Source: a virus. From it: a stretch of 38,229 nt of DNA. The notes under the pieces were generated by a model. It searched no databases and was not told the origin of the DNA. It saw nothing but the letters and a program-made list of their open reading frames with translations. A program made the translations under genes and the position numbers. Location of the stretch: the IMG/VR virus record IMGVR_UViG_3300042515_001514, positions 1-38,229 of that record. One strand, given 5' to 3'. Positions 16,737 through 23,424 of the stretch are shown piece by piece. Positions within the stretch are counted from its first letter, which is position 1. Every line of letters starts with the position of its first letter.

Positions 16737-18582
16737 TGTCGGCCTCTAGCAGCTCTTTGAACTGGGCTGGAGCTTGCTCCTTCCATTGCTGCAACGCCTC
16801 GGCAATGTCCTCTTCGGAAATGAGAGCCGCTTCGTCAACGCCGCCCAGTACCAAGCCACTTACCTTGATTGCTTCTGCATCTTCCTTGAAATACTCGGCA
16901 GTGGTCTTCTTGCCTTTGAAGGCTTTTTCCATGGAGCCGTGCTTGCGCTTGTAAAGCTCCTTGTACTTGCGCGTCACATAGGCTCCCGCCACTGCACTGG
17001 GCCACGTCTTGAATTTGCTCTTGGCGGCAGCAATTGCCTGCTGGTGAAGCTCTTTGTCCGTAAATTCCACGTCACCACGCTTGTGCTCTAGGTCGTCTTC
17101 TAGGAATAGTCCAGCAGCATCTTGAACCTCCCTGGAGCCGTCCATTGGCAGTGTGCCATTCTCTTCGTTCATCGGATCGCGGCCACCAGGAGGCACTGCA
17201 AGTTTTCCACCCCCGCCTTGAGTGGAACCACCCATCTTGGGGGCGACTAAATCGGGGTTAGCTTCAAGCGATGGATCGAGAGCGGTTTCCATTGACCACT
17301 CAGAGCCGCCGTAACGTGCCTCTCTTACTTCTTGTGGATGCAATACGCCAAGTTGTAACATTCTTCCGTCCACGGCTGCCACACGGGCTCTTACGTCGGC
17401 CTTCTCGCGCTCATTCAGTTCAAACAAGTCATTGAAGGAGATTCTCCACGATTCGGGCAGTTCGCCATTAGTCGGCCCATTCTTGCTCAGCATGATCATT
17501 TCCATCAGCTTCTGCAAAGGCCGCTTGTAATGCGCTGCTTGGTAATCACCAAGGAACTTTGCAAAGTCTCGCTCTTCGCTTCTGCCAGTGGCACCAAGAC
17601 CGCTTGGGCTCTCGCCAAAGAGAATCGTATGGGGAATCTGTGAGGCGCCAATAATGTCAATGCGGAGCTTTTCCAGTACGTCGCCAATGCCGCTTAAGTT
17701 GCGTGTAACGTAATCAAGTTCCTCGCGCTCGGCGTCAATTGCATAGCCGCGATAGATGCTCTTGCTCATATCATTCAGCACCAAACGCTGCCTTACATCG
17801 TTCTCTTTTCCTGCCGCAAGCATTGTGCTCAGGCCACGCAGCTTATGCACAAACACGTCAAACTCAACCAGGACTGTCGCAGCAGAATTGAGGCCAGTCC
17901 AATAGTGCCGGAAGCTGTCGTAGATGGTTTGCAAGCTGCTCATTCCCCATCCATAGTTCCTTTGCCTGATGCGATAGGGCAACCATTCGCCGTCGAAGCG
18001 CAGGATTCTGTCCTTGTGAATCTTCTGGAGTTGTGGTTGTTGAATGAGGTCGCCTGAGATGATTTGGTAGTACGTCGCTTTGGAGTAGTCGTATAGGTTT
18101 TCCTCGCTGATAACTGGCGCAATCTGCCAGCGATCAAGCACTTCCATTCCTTCAATGGCGCGAATGTTGCGCTTGTCTACTGGCTGATTCGCCTCTCGCC
18201 CATCGTCAATGTAGAGCAGAATCACCGAGCCGCCATACAGCCTGGCGTTCTTGCTGGCAAGCATAAAATGCTCCAGGATGTAGAGGTCTTCAATGATTTG
18301 CTCAATGCCTGCTACTTCTTCTGCTTTTGCACCATCACCACCAAACAATACTTTGTAGCCTTTGCGTGTAGATTGCTCTGCCACTACGTCGATGATGCGA
18401 CGAGGAATCCACTCTCCGTAGAGATTTTCCAGCTCTTCTTGCGCGAGGAATACAATGGGTTGAGTGGTGGTGTGACGGCTTTTATCTCGGCTTGTCCCCA
18501 TCCCAGTTAGGACGTTTGCCAGCGAATCGGCCCTAAGTCCGCCTTCCGTGGCGTGTCCAAGATCAACTACGTCGTCTGCCAT
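16726..18582 (-). CDS. Portal protein (DUF1073-like) with C-terminal DUF5872-like extension
   Basis: A 618-residue protein. Residues 1-430 show the portal pattern of the DUF1073 group: 'ELENLYGEWIPRRIIDVVAEQ', 'ILRFDGEWLPYRIRQRNYGWG', and 'ILFGESPSGLGATGRSEERDF' followed by 'LQKLMEMIMLSKNG'. Residues about 500-560 carry 'AAAKSKFKTWPSAVAGAYVTR..K', similar to the DUF5872-type domain often attached to phage head proteins. It forms the dodecameric vertex ring through which DNA is packaged by the terminase. The ATG at 18582 begins the minus-strand block, back-to-back with the nuclease/terminase genes. Confidence 0.85.
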   Translation of the reverse strand: MADDVVDLGHATEGGLRADSLANVLTGMGTSRDKSRHTTTQPIVFLAQEELENLYGEWIPRRIIDVVAEQSTRKGYKVLFGGDGAKAEEVAGIEQIIEDLYILEHFMLASKNARLYGGSVILLYIDDGREANQPVDKRNIRAIEGMEVLDRWQIAPVISEENLYDYSKATYYQIISGDLIQQPQLQKIHKDRILRFDGEWLPYRIRQRNYGWGMSSLQTIYDSFRHYWTGLNSAATVLVEFDVFVHKLRGLSTMLAAGKENDVRQRLVLNDMSKSIYRGYAIDAEREELDYVTRNLSGIGDVLEKLRIDIIGASQIPHTILFGESPSGLGATGRSEERDFAKFLGDYQAAHYKRPLQKLMEMIMLSKNGPTNGELPESWRISFNDLFELNEREKADVRARVAAVDGRMLQLGVLHPQEVREARYGGSEWSMETALDPSLEANPDLVAPKMGGSTQGGGGKLAVPPGGRDPMNEENGTLPMDGSREVQDAAGLFLEDDLEHKRGDVEFTDKELHQQAIAAAKSKFKTWPSAVAGAYVTRKYKELYKRKHGSMEKAFKGKKTTAEYFKEDAEAIKVSGLVLGGVDEAALISEEDIAEALQQWKEQAPAQFKELLEADNAE

Positions 18583-18646
18583 TGATTCCCGTGGCTAGTC
18601 TCCCCATTCTAATAGTGGTTATCATGGCGACGATACCCATGCTTTT
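18583..18646. promoter_or_regulatory. Divergent intergenic region between portal and nuclease/terminase genes
   Basis: Only 64 bases separate the minus-strand portal start from the plus-strand nuclease start, so promoters for both directions must lie here or within the adjacent coding ends. A relatively AT-rich stretch (CATTCTAATAGTGGTTATCA) is the best candidate for promoter elements. I could not identify a convincing -35/-10 pair by eye. Confidence 0.4.
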
Positions 18647-19135
18647 ATGGCCCCCACTCCTATTCTTTTCACATTCACTGACGAAGAGCGGCAACTAGCG
18701 ATGGAGGAAGGTCGTCGCAGGCAAGCTGTGAATGAAGCAAAAGGGCTGAGAGGCAGAAACAAGGGGCCAAGGTTTGGTGATGAAGCATTAAAGGTGCATT
18801 TGCTTGGCGCGGCAGGGGAAGTGGCAGTGGCCTCTTTCTTGGGACTAAAGCATGAGCTGTTCAAAGAGACTGAGGCAAAGCGCGGCAGTGAGGATCTGCC
18901 AAATATAGATGTCAAAACCCGGTCAAAAAGGTCTTACGATTTGATTGTGCAAAAGGGAGAATGCCCTGAGCGAAAGTTTGTACTTGTGACCATTGATAGT
19001 GGCGAGACGCTGCTTCATGGTTGGTGCTATGGGCACGAAGCCATGCAGGACAAATTCTGGGCCGACCCTGCAAGAGGACGACCAGCGTATTTTGTAGGGC
19101 AATCGTTTCTTCGTCCCATGGAAAGTTTGAAATGA
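18647..19135 (+). CDS. PD-(D/E)XK-like nuclease upstream of the terminase
   Basis: A 162-residue protein. 'LLGAAGEVAVASFLGL' (Glu near residue 60) followed by 'LPNIDVKTRS' (Asp-Val-Lys near residue 87) has the E...D-x-K order of small PD-(D/E)XK nucleases, and later 'RKFVLVTIDSGE' and 'GWCYGHEAM' fit the remaining beta strands of such folds. It overlaps the large terminase gene by four bases (ATGA), so the two are coupled. In many phages this position holds the small terminase; no helix-turn-helix is visible here, so it is more likely a nuclease helping packaging or replication. Confidence 0.65.
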   Translation: MAPTPILFTFTDEERQLAMEEGRRRQAVNEAKGLRGRNKGPRFGDEALKVHLLGAAGEVAVASFLGLKHELFKETEAKRGSEDLPNIDVKTRSKRSYDLIVQKGECPERKFVLVTIDSGETLLHGWCYGHEAMQDKFWADPARGRPAYFVGQSFLRPMESLK

Positions 19136-20508
19136 CACTTTCGCCTTCCGACTTTGCCCGCCATGCTCTCGGCGTAACTCTCTGGCCTAAACAACAGGAG
19201 ATTCTTGATAACCTTTTCGACAAGAGCATCAACCATGCTATTTGGGCTCTCGGAAGGCGTAGTGGCAAAACTTTTATGTCCGCGATTGCTGCATGTTATA
19301 TGTGCTTTGTGCTTGACGATTACTTTATTAAAAGAGTGCGAAAAGGGGAGAAATGGTATATTATTGCCGTAGCTAACGATCTCGGTCAGTCCAAAATTGC
19401 GCTCGACAATATACGCCAGCTAATCATCAACAGCCCCTTTGAGCAGGAGATTGCGCGAGAAACAAGTCTAGAGATTGAGATAAAGAATAACTGCGTCTTT
19501 CAGGCTATTCCTGCATCTGCTCGCGCATCTCGCGGTAAAGCGGTAGTGGCGATTCTGCAAGATGAGTTGGCCTTCTCTATTGAGGGCGATGCGAACAGGG
19601 GCGCGGAAGCAATGTACACAGCTTTGGCTCCTTCCATTGCTCAGTTTGGTAAATACGGCAAAATCATCGAACTGTCATCTCCCTATCTAAACTCGGGCTT
19701 GTTCTTTGAGCATTTCAAGCAAGCGCAAAGTGGTGAGTTTCCAGGTATGCAGGCCCTGCAAATTCCGACATGGGAAATTAACCCACATCTTCCATGGGGG
19801 TGTGATTTTCTTGAAAACGCAAGGAAGAAGGATGAAGAGAGCTTTTTTGTTGAGTTTGGTGCTCAGTTCCGTTCAAGCAACTCAGTACTGCTTGCCCCCG
19901 AGATTGTTGATGTTGCAGTCAACAAAGACAGAACCATCCTTCCTCCGAAGATTGAATACAAGGGCACTTATGTGCTGGCGCTAGACCCTGCGCGTGGTGG
20001 CGTTGGTCGAGACGATTACACGGCTTGCATCGTTCATTATGAAGGAGAAAGACTGGTAATTGACAAGTTTTATGCGTTTGATGCGGACTTTGACATTGGC
20101 GGCAAGAAAGAAGTAAGCATTGCAAAGGTAGAAGAATGGATCAAGGAACACCATCGTATTTATGAGTTTGAGAGCATCGTGCTCGACCAATTCAATAGCT
20201 CAGCGTTGATACAATCGCTTGCCAAGGATTATCCAATCTCGGAACTTGCGTGGAGTGTCTCTACAAAGATGCGTGCCTTTAGCAAGACCAAGGAACTGTT
20301 CAATGCGGGACTGATCGAGCTTTATCCTCACAAGAAGGCTGTTTGGCAGCTCAAAAATCTAAGCGTTATCTACAGGACTAGCGGCCAGTGGAATGTAACC
20401 GGCGGCAAGGAGAGTGGCATTGATGATTATGCCTTCGCCCTTGCAGGAGCCGTTTTGGAAGCATCCAAGGATTCGGACATCGATTGGTTAAATTCGCTTC
20501 TGCGCTAA
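19132..20508 (+). CDS. terL: Terminase large subunit
   Basis: A 458-residue protein starting MTLSPSDFARHALGV; the start is chosen at the ATGA overlap with the preceding gene although the open frame extends upstream. Walker A GRRSGKT lies at residues 41-47, Walker B with catalytic Glu in 'VVAILQDE' at about 138-145, a C-motif region follows (IIELSSP), and the RNase H-like nuclease begins at 'VLALDPARGG' (Asp285) with later 'SIVLDQFNSS' and 'DDYAFALAGA'. It is the packaging motor that translocates and cuts DNA at the portal. Unlike common synteny it is transcribed away from the portal gene. Confidence 0.93.
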   Translation: MTLSPSDFARHALGVTLWPKQQEILDNLFDKSINHAIWALGRRSGKTFMSAIAACYMCFVLDDYFIKRVRKGEKWYIIAVANDLGQSKIALDNIRQLIINSPFEQEIARETSLEIEIKNNCVFQAIPASARASRGKAVVAILQDELAFSIEGDANRGAEAMYTALAPSIAQFGKYGKIIELSSPYLNSGLFFEHFKQAQSGEFPGMQALQIPTWEINPHLPWGCDFLENARKKDEESFFVEFGAQFRSSNSVLLAPEIVDVAVNKDRTILPPKIEYKGTYVLALDPARGGVGRDDYTACIVHYEGERLVIDKFYAFDADFDIGGKKEVSIAKVEEWIKEHHRIYEFESIVLDQFNSSALIQSLAKDYPISELAWSVSTKMRAFSKTKELFNAGLIELYPHKKAVWQLKNLSVIYRTSGQWNVTGGKESGIDDYAFALAGAVLEASKDSDIDWLNSLLR

Positions 20509-20564
20509 CCTCCGCTACAATTTTCACAAATGCGCCTTTTTCGCTTTTCCTGAAAATCCCAGCA

Positions 20565-20729
20565 ATGAACATCTCTCTTTCCCTTAAAGAAATAACATTC
20601 CTAGTTGCATTGCTGGAAGCAGACAAGCAAACTGCTTTGCAGCTCCTGGCTGCAGAGCACTTCTATCAGCCTGAACTGTTGCCAAAACTGCGCAAGTTGG
20701 AACGAGCGTTGAAGAAAACAGAAGGGTGA
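20565..20729 (+). CDS. Small protein downstream of terminase, unknown
   Basis: A 54-residue Leu/Lys-rich, apparently helical protein (MNISLSLKEITFLVALLEAD, ending ERALKKTEG). The internal ATG at 20565 was chosen because the longer open frame overlaps the terminase end with unlikely composition. Its TGA shares one base with the ATG of the next tiny ORF (TGATG). It looks like a small helical-hairpin phage protein of unknown role. Confidence 0.45.
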   Translation: MNISLSLKEITFLVALLEADKQTALQLLAAEHFYQPELLPKLRKLERALKKTEG

Positions 20730-20857
20730 TGGTTAAGCTCTGCTTTTCTCAATGCGGCATTTGTCGGGAAATCATTGTGCCTTTTGTAGAGGCCAAGCGC
20801 GTAAACAAGAGGCTATGGGAAGAAGGCGCAGCAGTGTTCTGGAGCGAAAGGCTGTGA
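20729..20857 (+). CDS. Tiny Cys-rich protein coupled to the preceding ORF
   Basis: An open frame of 42 codons starting at the TGATG junction. It reads MVKLCFSQCGICREI, giving a C-x3-C-x2-C cluster, then a basic/acidic helix ending FWSERL. The exact overlap of stop and start supports translation by coupling. The cysteine cluster could bind a metal. It is short, so confidence is limited. Confidence 0.4.
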   Translation: MVKLCFSQCGICREIIVPFVEAKRVNKRLWEEGAAVFWSERL

Positions 20858-21039
20858 TATGCTGGCGAGGCTTCCTGCAGGAGCCCGTTGGCCAACGGTT
20901 AAAGGGGATTCCGTTCCTCCAGTATCAAGAGGGAGCAGGGCCAACCTTGCCTTAATCGTCGTACAAAGAAGCTTGAAGAACCTCTCGACACCCTCTTGCT
21001 CTGCTGCCCTTGTTCGCCATTCGCAAACAGCGAACTGCC
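20858..21039. other. Gap between convergent gene groups
   Basis: About 180 bases where plus-strand genes end and minus-strand genes end. I see G/C-rich segments (GAGCCCGTTGGCCAACGG forms a short inverted repeat around GTTGGCCAAC) but no convincing terminator with a T-run and no convincing gene. Confidence 0.3.
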
Positions 21040-21240
21040 TTATTGCCTTTCCTGCTCTATCAACCAGTCTTTCAACTCCGCAACGTAGGCCCTGAGCGCA
21101 GCAGCTTTCTGCTCATGCCACGTAAGTCCAGTTTGTAAGTACAAGGCAGTGTGATTGTCAATGGCACGGAGGCATTGATGGATACAGGCGTTCCACGGCT
21201 CCCTGAGGGGAGTGTTGAAAGTGCGCCTTTCGGAAGTCAC
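21040..21240 (-). CDS. Small protein, unknown function
   Basis: A 66-residue protein that begins with GTG at 21240, overlapping the TGA of the phosphoesterase gene (GTGA), which supports it as a coupled real gene. Sequence has Trp/His and a helical C-terminal half (AAALRAYVAELKDWLIEQERQ). No known family. Last gene of the 22060-to-21040 operon. Confidence 0.5.
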   Translation of the reverse strand: MTSERRTFNTPLREPWNACIHQCLRAIDNHTALYLQTGLTWHEQKAAALRAYVAELKDWLIEQERQ

Positions 21241-21755
21241 AACCCAAAGTAAGCCTTAATCTTCTCCAATGGTACAGGAGCGAAATCGTTACGCTCTAGG
21301 CAGCTATTAAAGTAGCGCCTGTCTACTTGCCCATCGTCCGTGTAAACCAAATGGCTATGCAAGTGGCCGTGTACGTTGCCGGCGTAACGCCCAGACAGGT
21401 TGCACGGATGCACTGGAATATGCGTATAGATCAAGCCTTCACGAAAGAATGCTCCGCGAATGTCGTGGAAATATGGTAGGTAGTCTTGAAGGCGGTAGAT
21501 GTCATGATTCCCGCGAACCAATACCTTGCTCCCATTGAACTGATCTAGGAGCTTGAGCGCTGAACGAGGGATTGCCACGTCGCCCAAGATGTAAATGCGA
21601 TCCTTTGTGTTGACCATTTTGTTCCAGCGATCAATTAAGGCTTCGTGCATTTCCTCAAGTGAAGAAAACGGGCGCACCGAAGATCCATCAGGATTGATAA
21701 ACTCAAGAATCTTGGAATGGCCTAGATGAAGGTCTGAAGTAACAAAAGCGCTCAT
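21237..21755 (-). CDS. Calcineurin-like metallophosphoesterase
   Basis: A 172-residue protein with all hallmark metal-binding motifs: SDLHLGH at residues 7-13, GDV at 58-60, GNHD at 82-85, and HGHLH at 129-133, preceded by 'THIPVHP'. This set is the small phage/bacterial phosphoesterase fold that hydrolyses phosphomono- or diesters (cyclic nucleotides, nucleic-acid ends) with two metal ions. The exact substrate cannot be told from sequence. It overlaps both the HU-like gene and the 66-residue gene by four bases, so all three are made from one transcript. Confidence 0.85.
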   Translation of the reverse strand: MSAFVTSDLHLGHSKILEFINPDGSSVRPFSSLEEMHEALIDRWNKMVNTKDRIYILGDVAIPRSALKLLDQFNGSKVLVRGNHDIYRLQDYLPYFHDIRGAFFREGLIYTHIPVHPCNLSGRYAGNVHGHLHSHLVYTDDGQVDRRYFNSCLERNDFAPVPLEKIKAYFGL

Positions 21756-22060
21756 GATAGTTTGCTAGAGAACTTGTAACGGCCTCCGTTCATGCGTTTA
21801 ATGAACTCCATGCTAGGGATGAAGCGTGGCACCACCCTTTCTGGCACCTTGATGATGCGCCTTGTGGTGGGCAGCTCATACTGCCTAGGTTGGTGGATGC
21901 GAGGAATGAACGAGCCAAAGCCAGGAATGCTCACGCGAGGCTCTTTTGCCATCATTGCTTCCACGATCACTTCAAAGAACGTGTCAGTGATCAGGATGGC
22001 ACGATGGTAGGGAATGTCACATCTTGCAGCGACGAGGGCAGCCACTCTTGTCCTGTTCAT
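21752..22060 (-). CDS. HU/IHF-family DNA-binding protein
   Basis: A 102-residue protein with the HU pattern: N-terminal helices 'VAALVAARCDIPYHRA', then 'VEAMMAKEPRVSIPGFGSF' and the long DNA-clamping arm beginning 'IPRIHQPRQYELPTTRRII', ending 'VPRFIPSMEFIKRMNG'. HU-like proteins bend and wrap DNA; phage copies are thought to help condense or organise phage DNA. First gene of its short operon, immediately after the tRNA-like RNA region. ATG start at 22060. Confidence 0.85.
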   Translation of the reverse strand: MNRTRVAALVAARCDIPYHRAILITDTFFEVIVEAMMAKEPRVSIPGFGSFIPRIHQPRQYELPTTRRIIKVPERVVPRFIPSMEFIKRMNGGRYKFSSKLS

Positions 22061-22094
22061 GAGGATGCGCGAGGTGGTGCCACTATATCAGAAA

Positions 22095-22174
22095 GGGAAA
22101 GGACGGAATCGAACCATCTACACCAAAGAGGTTTAGCCCCTTTAGTAGCCAGAGCCCGGTCTGGCATCTTTCCC
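22095..22174 (-). tRNA. tRNA-like element 1 (anticodon uncertain, possibly degenerate)
   Basis: On the minus strand an 80-nt element has a perfect 7-bp acceptor stem (GGGAAAG / CTTTCCC), a D-arm-like hairpin (GCCA...TGGC with GG in the loop), and a T arm GATGG-TTCGATT-CCGTC with the invariant T-loop sequence. The middle is abnormal: a long hairpin AAAGGGG-CTAAA-CCTCTTT, with extra bases on both sides, replaces a clean 5+7 anticodon arm. Forcing a 7-base loop gives GCTAAAC and anticodon TAA but with C instead of U at position 33. It may be a degenerate tRNA or a tRNA mimic. Confidence 0.5.
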
Positions 22175-22480
22175 AAAGGCCCCAGGCTTGAGCATCGTTG
22201 AGAGGCTTAGGGGCGCTACAGGAGGCGATCAACCCTCCTGGCCTGCCGAAGCAGGACTTGAGGCCCGATGCCGAAGCAGAGCGGGGGGCGAGGGTGGGTA
22301 GCCCGAAAGTGGCAATTTGAAATTACCGGACAGGCATCCACCCCCATTTCCGACGTTTGCTAGGTTTTCCGGTTGCAACGTTGGCCAACTCCCCGGAAAC
22401 CGCCTTGCTGCTAGAGCAAGGGCTTGCGACAGTACCGGCAGGCAAGCCCGTCGCATCTGTCGCTTGAAACTATAGCACAA
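22175..22480 (-). ncRNA. Structured non-coding region between tRNA-like elements
   Basis: About 300 G/C-rich bases without a convincing gene. On the minus strand it contains CCTGC-TTCG-GCAGG, a perfect 5-bp stem with a UUCG tetraloop (22232-22245); the same 14 bases recur at 22586-22599, and a related CTGC-TTCG-GCA lies at about 22270. There is also CAGGAGG-GTTGATCG-CCTCCTG (22219-22240 region), and a long stem made of CCGGAAAACC with GGTTTCCGG around 22362-22401. The UUCG loops fold best as minus-strand RNA. Probably transcribed with the flanking tRNA-like elements; function unknown. Confidence 0.4.
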
Positions 22481-22579
22481 AGCCCAGGAGGGACTTGAAC
22501 CCCATCGCTGTCAGCGCTTCCACTAGCGTCCTAGGGAGAGGCGCTGGAGCCGCCCTGTCCAATTGGTTCGCACTGGGCT
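22481..22579 (-). tRNA. tRNA-like element 2 (class II length, anticodon uncertain)
   Basis: On the minus strand 99 nt begin and end with a perfect 7-bp acceptor stem (AGCCCAG / CTGGGCT). The T arm is (T)GGGG-TTCAAGT-CCC(TC), typical of class II tRNAs such as Leu, with one weak pair. The D region contains CCAATTGGACA, with the GG and A of a D loop, but its stem is poor. A hairpin GGGCG-GCTCCAG-CGCCT is in the anticodon position (C, not U, at position 33), then about 30 nt form an oversized variable region. Either a divergent tRNA or a mimic. A UUCG hairpin precedes it. Confidence 0.5.
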
Positions 22580-22585
22580 GGAAGC

Positions 22586-22599
22586 CCTGCCGAAGCAGG
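22586..22599 (-). repeat. UUCG-capped hairpin, copy of the element at 22232-22245
   Basis: Minus-strand CCTGC-TTCG-GCAGG, identical in all 14 bases to the copy 354 bases away on the other side of the structured region. It sits between the small ribonucleotide reductase gene (ends 22612) and tRNA-like element 2, and may separate or stabilise processed RNAs. Confidence 0.5.
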
Positions 22600-22611
22600 T
22601 CATAGGCGTTT

Positions 22612-23340
22612 CTATCTACCGTAGGCGGGAAGGTTCAGCGCATTGGTTTCAAAGAAGCTGGGCATTACGCTTGCTTTTGTCTCATTCAGCTCAGGCGCTT
22701 TTCCATGGAAAAACAGGCTATCGCTTTGACGAAGCCAGAAGTCTTTGTCCAAGTATTTGTTGGACGACTTGCCTAGCTTATCGTAAATCCACAATGCAGT
22801 CATTTTGCGGAGCTTGTTCAGGCTTTCGCCATACTTTTCTCCCGCTTCTTTGCAGATTTCCGTATGGCAGAAAGCATGACATATCTCATCCCTTGAAATG
22901 TCGGACGCAACAGTTCGCAGTCCTTTGTCACCATTGAAACGAAAGAACGGCAGGATGGTAAAGAATAAACTCCGTTCCAGAACTGCCACCTTGGCCATGG
23001 GGTGGGCTGGGTGATCAATCCATGCTTGACGAATCTTGAGGGCTTCTGCTTCAGCTTTTTCGTCCACTCCATGAGCTGCGACCACGTAGTTCAAGGCAAT
23101 GTCATGGCGCTCCTCGTCAAGGATGTTGCTTTCAATGCTTTCAATAAGACCAGGCGTATTTGGCAGATCACGCTTGAGCCCTTCAAGCAGCATGTCCTTT
23201 ACGGGAAGCTCCAGATGGCGGATTGCAAGGGCGCGGAAGATGGTTTCCTCAGAGCCCGGTACAAGATTGCCTTTGGTAACGGGCACGGCTTGCCAGGGGC
23301 GCTTACGGGCAACAGCAGAAAAGTAGTCAAGAGCGGCCAT
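22612..23340 (-). CDS. nrdB: Ribonucleotide reductase small (beta) subunit-like, ferritin fold
   Basis: A 242-residue helical protein. The di-metal ligand pattern of class I beta subunits is visible: EERH (Glu76, His79), Glu122 in 'LERSLFF', and DEICH (Glu152, His155), with the first carboxylate in the 'RHLELPVKD' helix. The position four residues after His79, where the radical tyrosine is normally found, is Leu83; a Tyr is at 85. It is shorter than common NrdB proteins (about 320-370). Together with the upstream alpha gene it would reduce ribonucleotides to deoxyribonucleotides for phage DNA. A terminator lies between the two genes. Confidence 0.75.
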   Translation of the reverse strand: MAALDYFSAVARKRPWQAVPVTKGNLVPGSEETIFRALAIRHLELPVKDMLLEGLKRDLPNTPGLIESIESNILDEERHDIALNYVVAAHGVDEKAEAEALKIRQAWIDHPAHPMAKVAVLERSLFFTILPFFRFNGDKGLRTVASDISRDEICHAFCHTEICKEAGEKYGESLNKLRKMTALWIYDKLGKSSNKYLDKDFWLRQSDSLFFHGKAPELNETKASVMPSFFETNALNLPAYGR

Positions 23341-23367
23341 TGTTAATCAATGCGAGGAAAAGAAAAG

Positions 23368-23397
23368 ACAGAAAACAAAGGGCCGATAGCTCGGCCC
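23368..23397 (-). terminator. Rho-independent terminator between the two reductase genes
   Basis: Minus-strand GGGCCGA-GCTA-TCGGCCC (7 bp, perfect) followed by TTTGTTTT and further T-rich sequence. It lies 28 bases past the alpha-subunit stop, before the beta-subunit start, so beta expression relies on readthrough or on a promoter in the T-rich spacer. Confidence 0.85.
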
Positions 23398-23424
23398 CGT
23401 AGTCGTTGAGAAAGTAGTGAAAGG

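Noticed and set aside
20858-20945. tRNA-like sequence on the plus strand (GCCAACGGTTAA segment)
   Set aside because: It has a D-arm-like string, but no T-arm signature, no matching acceptor stem and an irregular anticodon arm, so no tRNA was called.
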